Shown here in pieces: positions 17,704 through 28,241 of a DNA stretch of 64,000 nucleotides. Numbering within the stretch: the first letter of the stretch is position 1; each line of letters opens with the position of its first letter. The position numbers and the translations under genes were made by a program. Where the stretch lies: NCBI RefSeq assembly GCF_001730525.1, contig NZ_MDFN01000007.1:1-64000 (forward strand). Direction: 5' to 3'. The notes under the pieces were generated by a model that saw only the letters and a list, made by a program, of their open reading frames with translations, made no database searches and had not been told where the DNA came from. The stretch is from Arcticibacter eurypsychrophilus. GTDB lineage: Bacteria > Bacteroidota > Bacteroidia > Sphingobacteriales > Sphingobacteriaceae.

Positions 17704-19074
17704 ATGATGAAATCTCACTTATTCCTGTTAGGGCTTTTTATAAGCTCTTTCTTGTTTTCTCCAGCTGTTGCTCAGATTGGCAAACGTTTTCCTTCAGAAA
17801 AGAAAATAGTGAAAGATCCTGTTACGGGAACTATGCTGACTTTTCTAACCAGTACATCTTCAGGTGATTCGAAAATTTATCAAACGCACAACCAATGGAC
17901 ATCTGATGGGCAGTGGCTTATTTTTCGCTCCGGACGGGTATCTGGTGAGGCGATGGCGGTGAATGAGCAGTCTGGCGATATCGTTCAGGTCACAGAAGGA
18001 GGGTATACCGGTATGCTGAATGTGGCGCGGAAGTCAATGAAACTTTATTTCATGCGGAATATAGATACGACCCAAAATAGTTCGTTGCAGATCGTAGAGG
18101 TTGATCTTGCTAAAGTGTTTGCTGATAGTAAGAAGGGGGTAATGAAACCTGCTTCGGTTTATCAACGGGTATGTGGTGTTACACCTGTTGAATTGGGTGC
18201 AGGGGGTGATATGGCTTTGGATGGGGATGAAGAATGGGCCTATTTTAGGGTTGGACAGGCGGAGGCTGCAAAACATTTGGCAGCGGGTACAAAATTAGAA
18301 AGTGATTTCGGACCGCGTAAGATGGGTGCAGGGCCTGGAGGAATTGCAGGAATGCAGGTGAAAACCGGTGAAATAAAATTCGTGGTGTCTGTTCCGTTTC
18401 AGATAGGTCATATCCAAACGAATCCATGGCTTACAGGAGAGATTGTTTTCTGCTGGGAGACTGGAGGGAAGTCACCACAGCGAACCTGGACGGTAATGTC
18501 GGACGGTACAGGCTTGCGTCCCCTTTACCCTGAATCAGAATTTGAGTGGGTAACTCATGAAGCGGTTATTTCAAAGGACGAAGTAGCGATGGCTATTATG
18601 GGTCATCGGAAAATACCTGGTACAAGTGGTCAGGTTGCTCCGCAGACTGCTGTTACAGGACCTAATCCCGGTCAGGAGGCGACATGGGGTCCTTCAGGAA
18701 CAAGGGAAAAGCCAACGGGACTGGCTATTGTAAATCTACGGACGCGGGAGATGACTATTGCGGGGCAAACTCCCAGTGGAAGCGGACTGTGGCATGTGAG
18801 CGGATCCCCAGACCAAAGATGGGCTGTTGGTGATGATTTTTCGCGAAGTGTTTATCTGATAGACAGACATACGCATGAGATGATCATGCTTTCTACGGGC
18901 CATAAGGAGACGGCGGCAGATCATCCACATCCTACGATGAGTCCGGATGGTACTAAGATTGAGATCCAGTCGGCAATGTTATCTAAAGACAACCGTGCTA
19001 TGAATATTTGCATTATACCGGTGCCGGCGGCATGGTTAAAGAGGAATTATACTTTAAGTAAAACTGCTGATTAG
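17704..19074 (+). CDS. Oligogalacturonate-lyase-like beta-propeller protein (PL22 type)
   Basis: The product is 456 residues with a signal peptide of about 24 residues (ending PAVAQ). Repeated WD/TolB-like blades follow: HNQWTSDGQWLIFRSGR, DEEWAYFRVGQ and HPHPTMSPDGTKIEIQS. The overall plan and the His-rich positions (GHIQTNPW, FEWVTHEA, ADHPHP) resemble oligogalacturonate lyases of PL22, which turn unsaturated digalacturonate into keto-deoxyuronate using Mn2+. It follows the pectate lyase directly, which supports that role. The propeller fold is fairly certain; the exact enzyme family is probable. Confidence 0.7.
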   Translation: MMKSHLFLLGLFISSFLFSPAVAQIGKRFPSEKKIVKDPVTGTMLTFLTSTSSGDSKIYQTHNQWTSDGQWLIFRSGRVSGEAMAVNEQSGDIVQVTEGGYTGMLNVARKSMKLYFMRNIDTTQNSSLQIVEVDLAKVFADSKKGVMKPASVYQRVCGVTPVELGAGGDMALDGDEEWAYFRVGQAEAAKHLAAGTKLESDFGPRKMGAGPGGIAGMQVKTGEIKFVVSVPFQIGHIQTNPWLTGEIVFCWETGGKSPQRTWTVMSDGTGLRPLYPESEFEWVTHEAVISKDEVAMAIMGHRKIPGTSGQVAPQTAVTGPNPGQEATWGPSGTREKPTGLAIVNLRTREMTIAGQTPSGSGLWHVSGSPDQRWAVGDDFSRSVYLIDRHTHEMIMLSTGHKETAADHPHPTMSPDGTKIEIQSAMLSKDNRAMNICIIPVPAAWLKRNYTLSKTAD

Positions 19075-19111
19075 TAATGGCTAAGTTGGTTGCTGCTTAA
19101 AGATTACTTGC

Positions 19112-19152
19112 AAAAAAGGGGTTAACGCCAGATGGTGTTAACCCCTTTTTTT
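19112..19152. terminator. Bidirectional terminator between the lyase operon and the tRNA-Leu genes
   Basis: Stem GGGGTTAAC (19118-19126) / GTTAACCCC (19137-19145), with A6 on the left and T7 on the right. It can terminate both the plus-strand lyases and the minus-strand tRNAs. Confidence 0.85.
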
Positions 19153-19153
19153 G

Positions 19154-19237
19154 TATCCGAGATGAGATTCGAACTCACACACCCGTACAGGCGCCACCCC
19201 CTCAAGGTGGTGCGTCTACCAATTTCGCCACCCGGAC
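19154..19237 (-). tRNA. tRNA-Leu (anticodon GAG)
   Basis: Read on the minus strand, the acceptor arm GTCCGGG pairs with CTCGGAT (two G-U pairs), with discriminator A. The anticodon stem-loop is CCACC-TTGAGGG-GGTGG with anticodon GAG, and the T arm is GTGAG-TTCGAAT-CTCAT. The long variable arm is typical of class II tRNA-Leu. CCA is not encoded. Confidence 0.95.
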
Positions 19238-19258
19238 TTATTAACCTTTATACTTTAG

Positions 19259-19341
19259 TGCCCGAGAAGAGACTCGAACTCTCAAGGGAAACTCCCAACG
19301 GCTTCTGAGGCCGCAACGTTTACCAATTTCGCCACTCGGGC
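19259..19341 (-). tRNA. tRNA-Leu (anticodon CAG)
   Basis: On the minus strand, the acceptor GCCCGAG pairs perfectly with CTCGGGC, discriminator A. The anticodon stem-loop GCGGC-CTCAGAA-GCCGT gives CAG, and the T arm contains TTCGAGT. It lies 21 bp upstream of the other tRNA-Leu in transcription order and is probably co-transcribed with it. CCA is not encoded. Confidence 0.95.
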
Positions 19342-19733
19342 ATAAAGGACTGCAAATATAGGATGAAGATTGAGAAGAGAGGGCAATATAAAGAAAAAAA
19401 TTATTGCGCAGGGCTGAAGGGTTAAGGCATAGGAGGATAGTTTTTGCGGAAAAGATAAATATTATTTTCTGATGAACGATTTGGAATTAAATCAGCGCAT
19501 TTTTAGGAAGAATCTGCTTTTAAATAACGTATTTAGGAAGATTTTATATACTAATTGAAATTCTAATTTTAACTTATTACGTTTATATCCTAAAGACTTA
19601 CTCATGCTTTAGTTTGGTTATTATAGAAATGAATGATCTATATTAGCATGATTTTATTGATAGAAAAGATACTATACAAAAAGACTCTTATCTAAATTAC
19701 ATAGGCTAACCGCTGTTATTGATAAATTTGATT
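19342..19733. other. Intergenic region between tRNA-Leu genes and the GH3 gene
   Basis: No gene is seen. It holds the tRNA promoter (minus strand) and the start region of the GH3 unit. A 10-bp direct repeat TTTAGGAAGA occurs at 19502-19511 and 19532-19541. One sequence close to a pectin-operator half-site (GAAAAGATACTATA, 19663-19676) is present, but without a partner or -7 element at the proper distance. Confidence 0.4.
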
Positions 19734-22343
19734 ATGAAAAAACCTTTGTTGCTTGTTTTAGTATTTATACTTTTTAACACTGTATCATTTGCTCAGAAAA
19801 AGACCTATAAGTTTCAAAATACAATTTTGTCTTTTGAAGATAGGTCGGCTGATTTGGTCAGTCAGTTGACCCTGGAAGAAAAAGTAGCACAAATGATGAA
19901 TACTGCTCCAGCCATACCCCGCCTGGGTATTCCTGCCTACGATTGGTGGAATGAAGTTCTCCATGGTGTGGCACGTACCCCATATAATGTTACTGTTTAT
20001 CCGCAGGCCATTGCCATGGCCGCCACATTTAATCCCGATGCTTTACATACGATGGCTGATTATTCTGCTTCAGAAGGCAGAGCAATATACAATGATGCTA
20101 TTGCATCCGGAAAGGCAGGGGAACGATATGTAGGTTTGACTTACTGGACGCCTAATATTAATATTTTTCGTGATCCGCGTTGGGGAAGGGGACAAGAAAC
20201 ATACGGGGAGGATCCTTATTTGACCGGGGCACTAGGAAAAGCTTTTGTAAAGGGCCTTCAGGGCGATGATCCTAAGTATTTAAAGGCTGCTGCATGTGCT
20301 AAACATTATGCGGTACATAGTGGACCAGAGCCTTTACGCCATGTGTTTGATGTATCGCCAAGTGATTATGATTTATGGGATACCTACTTGCCTGCTTTTA
20401 AAGAATTAGTGGTAGATGCCAATGTGGCTGGAGTGATGTGTGCGTATAACGCTTTTAAAGGTCAGCCTTGTTGTGGCAGCGACCAGCTGATGATGGATAT
20501 CTTGCGTAATCAATGGAAATTTAAAGGTTACGTCACGTCAGATTGCTGGGCTATTGATGACTTTTTTAAGAATCATAAAACACATCCTGATGCTGCTAGT
20601 GCGTCTGCAGATGCTGTTTTTCATGGTACTGACATAGATTGTGGTACTAGCGCTTACCTGGCATTGGTTGATGCTGTTAAACAGGGAATCATTACTGAGA
20701 GTCAGATCGATGTATCTGTGCGAAGACTGTTTATGATTCGGTTTCGTTTAGGCATGTTTGATCCGATAGCAATGGTTAAGTATGCGCAAACTCCTAAGAG
20801 TGTGATCGAAAGTAAATCTCATCAGGCTCATGCATTAAAAATGGCTCAGGAGTCTATTGTGTTGCTCAAAAATGAAAACAATACGCTTCCTTTAAGTAAA
20901 AATATTAAGAAAATTGCAGTATTGGGGCCTAATGCAGATAACTCAATTGCGGTATTAGGAAATTACAATGGAATGCCATCTGAGATTATTACGGCACTAA
21001 AAGGCATTAAAGATAAGGTGGGGAATCAGGTAGAGGTTACTTATGAAGCTGCTGTGAACTTTACCAATGATACATTGCTTCACTATACGAACATCAGTCA
21101 ATCCTATTCATTTAATGGAAAAAAGGGGATTAAAGCGGAGTATTATAGTAATAAAAACCTGGAGGGGTCACCTGTAGTTACACGCATAGAAAGTGATTTG
21201 GATCACATCTGGCAGGAAGGGGAAATGGTTCTTCCTAAATTGAAAGCATATAATTTTTCTGCCCGATACACCACAAATTATAAAGCAGACCAAACAGGGG
21301 AAATTACTTTTGAATTGGAAGGCGACGATGGTTACCGGTTTCTGGTCGATGGGAAAGAGCATATCAATGCATGGTCAAGAAATAGGTGGGGTGCTAAAAC
21401 ATTTAAACTTGAAACAGTAAAGGGAAGGGTATATCGTTTAGTTGTTGAGTATTTTCAGGGAGAAGGGAAAGCATCAGTGAAACTAAGGGCGGGTTCATAT
21501 GAAAAAACAGATTTTGCGGCTTTGGCCAACCGGGTTAAAGATGCCGATGCTATTGTGTTCGTTGGTGGAATTTCACCTCAACTGGAAGGGGAAGAAATGA
21601 AAGTGGATTTTGAAGGTTTCAACGGCGGTGACCGGACTTCTATTCAACTGCCCCGCGTGCAAACCCGTTTGATGAAGGCATTACAGGAGACAGGAAAACC
21701 CGTTGTGTTTGTTATGATGACTGGGAGTGCAATTGCGATTCCATGGGAGGCAGAGCATATTCCTGCAATTATCAATGCCTGGTATGGTGGTCAGTCTGCT
21801 GGAACGGCGATTGCAGATGTATTATTTGGTGATTATAACCCTTCAGGCCGTTTACCTGTTACGTTTTATGAGGCAGATGCGGATCTTCCTGCTTTTGATA
21901 ATTATAGTATGGATAATCGTACGTACCGGTATTTTAAAGGAAAAGCTTTATATCCATTTGGCTACGGTCTAAGTTATACTACATTTGCATATGCATGGAA
22001 ACAGCAGCCTGTAAAAAAGGAATATACAGAGAAGGATAAAATTAGCTGTACCATCGAAATAAATAATACAGGTTCGAAGGACGGTGCAGAAGTGGTGCAA
22101 GCCTATATTGAATATCCTCAAACCGGAAGCGTATTGCCATTAAAAGAACTTCGACAGTTCGACCATGTTTATATTAATAAATCGGGCTCAAAGGAATTAA
22201 ATGTCGAGATCCCAATCGAAGTATTGAAAAAGTGGAGTGTTGAAAAGAAAGAATTGAAATTAGTGCCGGGTGACTATCACTTAATTATTGGTTCTCATTC
22301 AAGCGACAAGAAATTGGATTTTGCATTTAAGTTGATTGAATAA
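19734..22343 (+). CDS. Secreted GH3 beta-glycosidase with inserted PA14 domain
   Basis: The product is 869 residues from the ATG at 19734 (an earlier in-frame start at 19719 is less likely). The signal peptide MKKPLLLVLVFILFNTVSFA opens it. The GH3 (beta/alpha)8 domain contains GYVTSDCWAID, whose Asp at about 271 is the nucleophile. The second GH3 domain is split by a PA14 carbohydrate-binding domain at about 464-600, starting KGIKAEYYSNKNLEG. A C-terminal fibronectin-III-like domain follows. Close relatives are beta-xylosidases or beta-glucosidases; here it would trim a neutral side chain in the periplasm. It heads a unit with GH97. Confidence 0.9.
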   Translation: MKKPLLLVLVFILFNTVSFAQKKTYKFQNTILSFEDRSADLVSQLTLEEKVAQMMNTAPAIPRLGIPAYDWWNEVLHGVARTPYNVTVYPQAIAMAATFNPDALHTMADYSASEGRAIYNDAIASGKAGERYVGLTYWTPNINIFRDPRWGRGQETYGEDPYLTGALGKAFVKGLQGDDPKYLKAAACAKHYAVHSGPEPLRHVFDVSPSDYDLWDTYLPAFKELVVDANVAGVMCAYNAFKGQPCCGSDQLMMDILRNQWKFKGYVTSDCWAIDDFFKNHKTHPDAASASADAVFHGTDIDCGTSAYLALVDAVKQGIITESQIDVSVRRLFMIRFRLGMFDPIAMVKYAQTPKSVIESKSHQAHALKMAQESIVLLKNENNTLPLSKNIKKIAVLGPNADNSIAVLGNYNGMPSEIITALKGIKDKVGNQVEVTYEAAVNFTNDTLLHYTNISQSYSFNGKKGIKAEYYSNKNLEGSPVVTRIESDLDHIWQEGEMVLPKLKAYNFSARYTTNYKADQTGEITFELEGDDGYRFLVDGKEHINAWSRNRWGAKTFKLETVKGRVYRLVVEYFQGEGKASVKLRAGSYEKTDFAALANRVKDADAIVFVGGISPQLEGEEMKVDFEGFNGGDRTSIQLPRVQTRLMKALQETGKPVVFVMMTGSAIAIPWEAEHIPAIINAWYGGQSAGTAIADVLFGDYNPSGRLPVTFYEADADLPAFDNYSMDNRTYRYFKGKALYPFGYGLSYTTFAYAWKQQPVKKEYTEKDKISCTIEINNTGSKDGAEVVQAYIEYPQTGSVLPLKELRQFDHVYINKSGSKELNVEIPIEVLKKWSVEKKELKLVPGDYHLIIGSHSSDKKLDFAFKLIE

Positions 22344-22406
22344 TTGTTAGGAACTATAAACAAAAAATCCTAAAGATCAGGTACTTGTATCTGTATATAA
22401 AATTAA

Positions 22407-24518
<2,112 letters not shown>

Positions 24519-24563
24519 TTGTTTTTAATCAGCTCTTTAAGATGAATTGAAAATAAAATATCT

Positions 24564-24598
24564 TATACGGTGTAACAAATTAATTGTTATACCGTATA
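24564..24598. promoter_or_regulatory. 15-bp inverted repeat upstream of the orphan 177-residue gene
   Basis: Arms of 15 bp (24564-24578 and 24584-24598, 14 of 15 pairs) flank a 5-bp spacer. The left arm reads TATACGGTGTAACAA. It ends 13 bp before the start codon. There is no T run, so an operator or a 5' leader hairpin is more likely than a terminator for GH97. Confidence 0.5.
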
Positions 24599-24611
24599 CT
24601 TTAGGAGTCAA

Positions 24612-25145
24612 ATGGGGAAATTTAAATCATATTCTGAAGGGGTTGAAGTAGTGGGTCAGACCATATTGTGCTTTATATATGGTGTCCCTAAATATGAAGA
24701 TGAAATGAGGGAGCTTCTGGTACGGCATGGTCTCGAAGATATTCAGCCAGATGGTTGGTATCCACAACAGAAATGGCTTGATGCTTTTTCAGAATTGTTT
24801 GATAATTATGGACCCTTTACTTTATTCACACTTGGTAAGTCTATTCCCGAGCAAGCCGCTTTCAGGCTTCAATTTACAGAACTCGAGCAGGCTTTAAGAG
24901 CAGTTGACGTTGTTTATCAAATGAATCGTCGTAATGGAGAAGTAGGACATTATACGATAACAAAGTATGATGCTGAACTTAAAGAGGCATTAATGGAATG
25001 TACAAGTCCGTACCCTGCTGATTTTGAAAGAGGCGTTCTGGTAGGAATGATTCGGAAATATAAATCTCATGTTGGTTCGGTTCCTAAAGTCGAATTGCTA
25101 TCTCCTCTAACTGAAGGCTTCAGAACATTCAGTATTAATTGGTAA
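24612..25145 (+). CDS. Uncharacterised 177-residue cytoplasmic protein
   Basis: I do not recognise this protein with certainty. It has no signal peptide or membrane segment. Conserved-looking blocks are PDGWYPQQKWLDAFSEL (about 41-57), FTLFTLGKSIPEQAAF (about 68-83), VDVVYQMNRRNGEVGHY and CTSPYPADFERGVLVGMIRKY (about 128-148). The order WYPQQ / GxxIPE / MNRxxGEVGHY / PYPxDF recalls small-ligand sensor domains of the V4R/heme-NO-binding type, but the usual C-terminal Cys is missing. It lies among secreted pectin enzymes and is preceded by its own 15-bp inverted repeat, so it may be a sensor or regulator. Confidence 0.55.
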   Translation: MGKFKSYSEGVEVVGQTILCFIYGVPKYEDEMRELLVRHGLEDIQPDGWYPQQKWLDAFSELFDNYGPFTLFTLGKSIPEQAAFRLQFTELEQALRAVDVVYQMNRRNGEVGHYTITKYDAELKEALMECTSPYPADFERGVLVGMIRKYKSHVGSVPKVELLSPLTEGFRTFSINW

Positions 25146-25206
25146 TTCTAAGGGTATAGAACTCTTCTATTTAATAATACTTTGTCACAGCATTGTTAAT
25201 CTCTAA

Positions 25207-25271
25207 GACAACATACTATAGTATGTTGTAAATTTTGTACAAGAAAGAGTCATCCCTCGCCTTTAATTTTG
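25207..25271 (+). promoter_or_regulatory. Pectin-locus operator/promoter A
   Basis: Half-site 1 GACAACATACTATA (25207-25220), half-site 2 GTAAATTTTGTACA (25228-25241), and -7 TAATTTTG at 25264-25271. The half-sites are 21 bp apart, and the -7 element ends 64 bp after the first base of half-site 1, as in the five other sites. A perfect 22-bp palindrome (25208-25229) overlaps half-site 1, making this the most divergent member. It precedes the five-gene unit that begins at 25333. Confidence 0.65.
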
Positions 25272-25332
25272 TAAACTGATACTTTTCTAACCAAAAGAAT
25301 CTTTAACCAAAATACCTGAGACACACATTGAG

Positions 25333-28101
25333 ATGATTATGAGGCGTATTATTTATATATTTTGTACTATACTTTTTATGGCTGGGGACCTTGCTTACGC
25401 AAATCCTTTAGATGTTAAACAGCAGCAGATTAACATTGTAATAACTACTGGAGCACACGCCCGCTTAGAGTTTGGAGCAGATCGTTTGGCAGAATCGTTA
25501 ACCGCTGCGGGATTTAAAGTTAAAATTCAACGTGCCAATAAACCTTCCGGGAAGAAAAATACAATCGTCATTGCAGAAAAAGGAGATGATTTAATTGGTA
25601 AATCATTAGCACTGTTTAAGGTTAAATCATTAGTACCTACTAATAAAGAAGGTTTTTCAATTCAATCAGGTACGAACAATACGATTGTTATTTCAGGTGC
25701 AGACCAAACAGGAGCCTTATATGGATGTCTGGAGTTAGCAGATCTCGTGAAGGCGGCCGGAAAGATACCTATAAATATCAGTTTGACTGATCATCCACAA
25801 ATGGTACTTCGTGGAACTTGTATTGGAATCCAGAAGCCTGTTTTTCTACCCGGACGAGGTCAATATGAGTACCCATATACGCCGGAAACTTTTCCCTGGT
25901 TATATGACAAGGCTTTATGGATCAAATACCTGGATATGATGGTAGATAACCGTTATAATTCCTTGTATCTATGGAATGGACATCCTTTTTCATCACTGGT
26001 AAGAGTAAAGGAATATCCTTATGCTGTTGAAGTAGACGATGCCACTTTTAAAAAGAATGAAGAGATTTTTCGTTTTCTTACTACAGAAGCAGACAAACGA
26101 GGGATTTGGGTGGTCCAGATGTTCTACAATATTATCATTCCGAAACCTTTTGCAGAAAAGAATCATCTGGTTACGCAAGACCGTAACCGTCCTATCATAC
26201 CTATTATTGCCGATTATACCCGTAAATCTATTGCCGCTTTTGTGGAGAAATATCCTAACGTTGGATTGCTTATTACTTTGGGTGAAGCCATGGAAGGGGC
26301 AGGACAGGATGATGTGGACTGGTTTACAAAAACAATCATTCCAGCGGTTCAGGATGGATTAAAGGCTTTAGGGCAAACAACAGAACCTCCAATAGTACTG
26401 CGTGCTCATGATACAGATGCACCACGGGTAATGAAGGCTGCACTGCCCTTATATAAAAATCTGTACACGATGGCGAAGTATAATGGAGAGGCTTTAACAA
26501 CCTATACGCCACGGGGTTCATGGGCTGAATTACATCGTACACTCAGCCGGATTGGTACAATACATGTGCAGAATGTGCATATTTTGGCTAACCTGGAGCC
26601 TTTTCGCTATGGCTCTGCTGACTTCATTCAAAAATCGGTGCAGGCAATGCATGACGTATATGAATCCAATGCGATTCATTTGTATCCTGAGGCTTCCTAT
26701 TGGGACTGGCCTTATTCGGCAGACAAGGCTCCGGAGCGATTGTTAGAGGTAGACCGGGATGCAATATGGTATAAAGCTTGGGCCCGTTATGCATGGAACT
26801 GTCGCCGTGACCGTAATGAGGAGATTGAATACTGGGGAAATCAGCTCTCCAATACATATGGTACAGATTTAAAGGGTGGTAAAAATATAATGGCAGCTTA
26901 TGAGGAGACCGGTGAGATCGCACCTAAAATGCTTCGAAGGTTTGGAATCACAGATGGTAACCGTCAGACTTTAACACTAGGGATGACGATGCCGCAGCTT
27001 ATTAATCCTGTTCGTTTCAATCTATTTACCATGTTATATGAATCTGAAGCTCCGGAAGGGGAGATGATCATTGAATATGCGGAAAAGGAATGGAATAAAA
27101 AAGCACATATTGGCGAAACCCCTGTAAGGGTTGCTAATGAGGTTGTAGTTCATGGTCAAAAAGCGGTTGATGCTATTAATGCAGCATCTGCAGGGGTTAA
27201 GAAAGAAAGAGCGGAGTTTGATCGGTTGAAAAATGATGTATACAGTTATAATGAACTGGCAAAGTTTTATTCTGAGAAAGTAAAAGCTTCTTTACTGATC
27301 TTACGCTATAAATATTCAATCGATGTTGCTGACCTGGAAAAGGCAGTTCCTTTATTGGAAAGCAGCGTGGTTCATTATCGTAAGCTGGCTGAGCTGACTA
27401 AAGACACTTACCTGTATGCCAATAGTATGCAGACTAAACAACGTAAAATACCGGTGCGTGGAGTAGATGCTACCTATAAACATTGGGTAGAGGTTTTGCC
27501 TGTTTACGAAAAGGAACTGATGCACTTTAAAAATAGTATAGATTCATTGAAATCTCCAGGAAAGCAGGTACTAATTAAAAAAAATCAAGGGTATACGAAT
27601 GCACCTGTGACGTTGATCGGCAATAAATCAAAGTATATCAGTCTTAAGAAGGGACAAAGTGTTTATTCGGATACGACTGTACTCATCCGCGATTTCGCGC
27701 CTGAGCTTAAAGGCCTCCGAGGTTTAGCTGTATCCAAAAAAGATCAGGTTTTAAATGGTACTACTATTCGATTTTCTTCAACTGTTCCTGTAAAGGTACT
27801 TGTTGGCTTTTATACGAACAAAGCTCCTGGTTTATTGACGCCTCCCGATCTTGAACATGATGCGAGTGCCAATGATTTTGGTCAGTCTGAAATAAAGATA
27901 GGGAATGCGCTATTAGCAGGGGATTTATCGCCCATTAACGTCCATGAGTATTCATTTGACGCTGGGATACATACTTTAACACTGGCTAAAGGAGCTTGTG
28001 TAATACTTGGATTTGTAAACGCAAAGGAATCGGTTCGTTTATATGATGCCGGAATAGGGGTAACTGGATTTAAGAAGGATATTGACTGGTTGTTTGAATA
28101 A
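25333..28101 (+). CDS. Secreted GH67/GH20-like exo-glycosidase (alpha-glucuronidase or galacturonidase type)
   Basis: The product is 922 residues with a signal peptide ending DLAYAN; translation could also start at the second Met (25339). The N-terminal domain (about 25-150, ending in SGADQTGALYGCLELADLV) is the alpha/beta domain that precedes GH20 and GH67 catalytic barrels. The barrel starts near HPQMVLRGTCIGIQKPVF and contains YNSLYLWNGHPF, LLITLGEAMEG and IHLYPEASYWDWPY, acidic loops that probably hold the active site. The C-terminal 250 residues are helical, then beta-sandwich. It heads the unit with MGH1-like, GH28, GH95 and GH2 genes. An acidic-sugar exo-hydrolase is inferred; the exact family is uncertain. 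Confidence 0.65.
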   Translation: MIMRRIIYIFCTILFMAGDLAYANPLDVKQQQINIVITTGAHARLEFGADRLAESLTAAGFKVKIQRANKPSGKKNTIVIAEKGDDLIGKSLALFKVKSLVPTNKEGFSIQSGTNNTIVISGADQTGALYGCLELADLVKAAGKIPINISLTDHPQMVLRGTCIGIQKPVFLPGRGQYEYPYTPETFPWLYDKALWIKYLDMMVDNRYNSLYLWNGHPFSSLVRVKEYPYAVEVDDATFKKNEEIFRFLTTEADKRGIWVVQMFYNIIIPKPFAEKNHLVTQDRNRPIIPIIADYTRKSIAAFVEKYPNVGLLITLGEAMEGAGQDDVDWFTKTIIPAVQDGLKALGQTTEPPIVLRAHDTDAPRVMKAALPLYKNLYTMAKYNGEALTTYTPRGSWAELHRTLSRIGTIHVQNVHILANLEPFRYGSADFIQKSVQAMHDVYESNAIHLYPEASYWDWPYSADKAPERLLEVDRDAIWYKAWARYAWNCRRDRNEEIEYWGNQLSNTYGTDLKGGKNIMAAYEETGEIAPKMLRRFGITDGNRQTLTLGMTMPQLINPVRFNLFTMLYESEAPEGEMIIEYAEKEWNKKAHIGETPVRVANEVVVHGQKAVDAINAASAGVKKERAEFDRLKNDVYSYNELAKFYSEKVKASLLILRYKYSIDVADLEKAVPLLESSVVHYRKLAELTKDTYLYANSMQTKQRKIPVRGVDATYKHWVEVLPVYEKELMHFKNSIDSLKSPGKQVLIKKNQGYTNAPVTLIGNKSKYISLKKGQSVYSDTTVLIRDFAPELKGLRGLAVSKKDQVLNGTTIRFSSTVPVKVLVGFYTNKAPGLLTPPDLEHDASANDFGQSEIKIGNALLAGDLSPINVHEYSFDAGIHTLTLAKGACVILGFVNAKESVRLYDAGIGVTGFKKDIDWLFE

Positions 28102-28189
28102 CAGAAAATAAGAATTAGCTATTGACTGGTTATTCGAATTTAAAAGAATAATATAAGGAAGATTAGCTATTGACTGGTTGTTTGAATAA
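28081..28189 (+). repeat. Three copies of the 3' end of the preceding gene
   Basis: The last 21 bases of the preceding gene (encoding IDWLFE and the stop, 28081-28101) recur imperfectly at 28121-28141 and exactly at 28169-28189. The copies are separated by 40 and 48 bp and share flanks such as ATTAGCT before and ATAAGGAAGATT after. The spacer to the next gene is thus built from copies of the upstream gene's end. Confidence 0.85.
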
Positions 28190-28241
28190 GATAAGGAAGA
28201 TTTAAATTATAATGGGAAAACTAAATAATATTAAAAGGTAC

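Noticed and set aside
24564-24598. Terminator of the GH97 gene
   Set aside because: The hairpin is strong but no T run follows, and it sits right before the next start codon; regulatory use is more likely.
28081-28189. CRISPR array
   Set aside because: Only three imperfect copies, unequal spacing, and the repeat is the coding end of the upstream gene.
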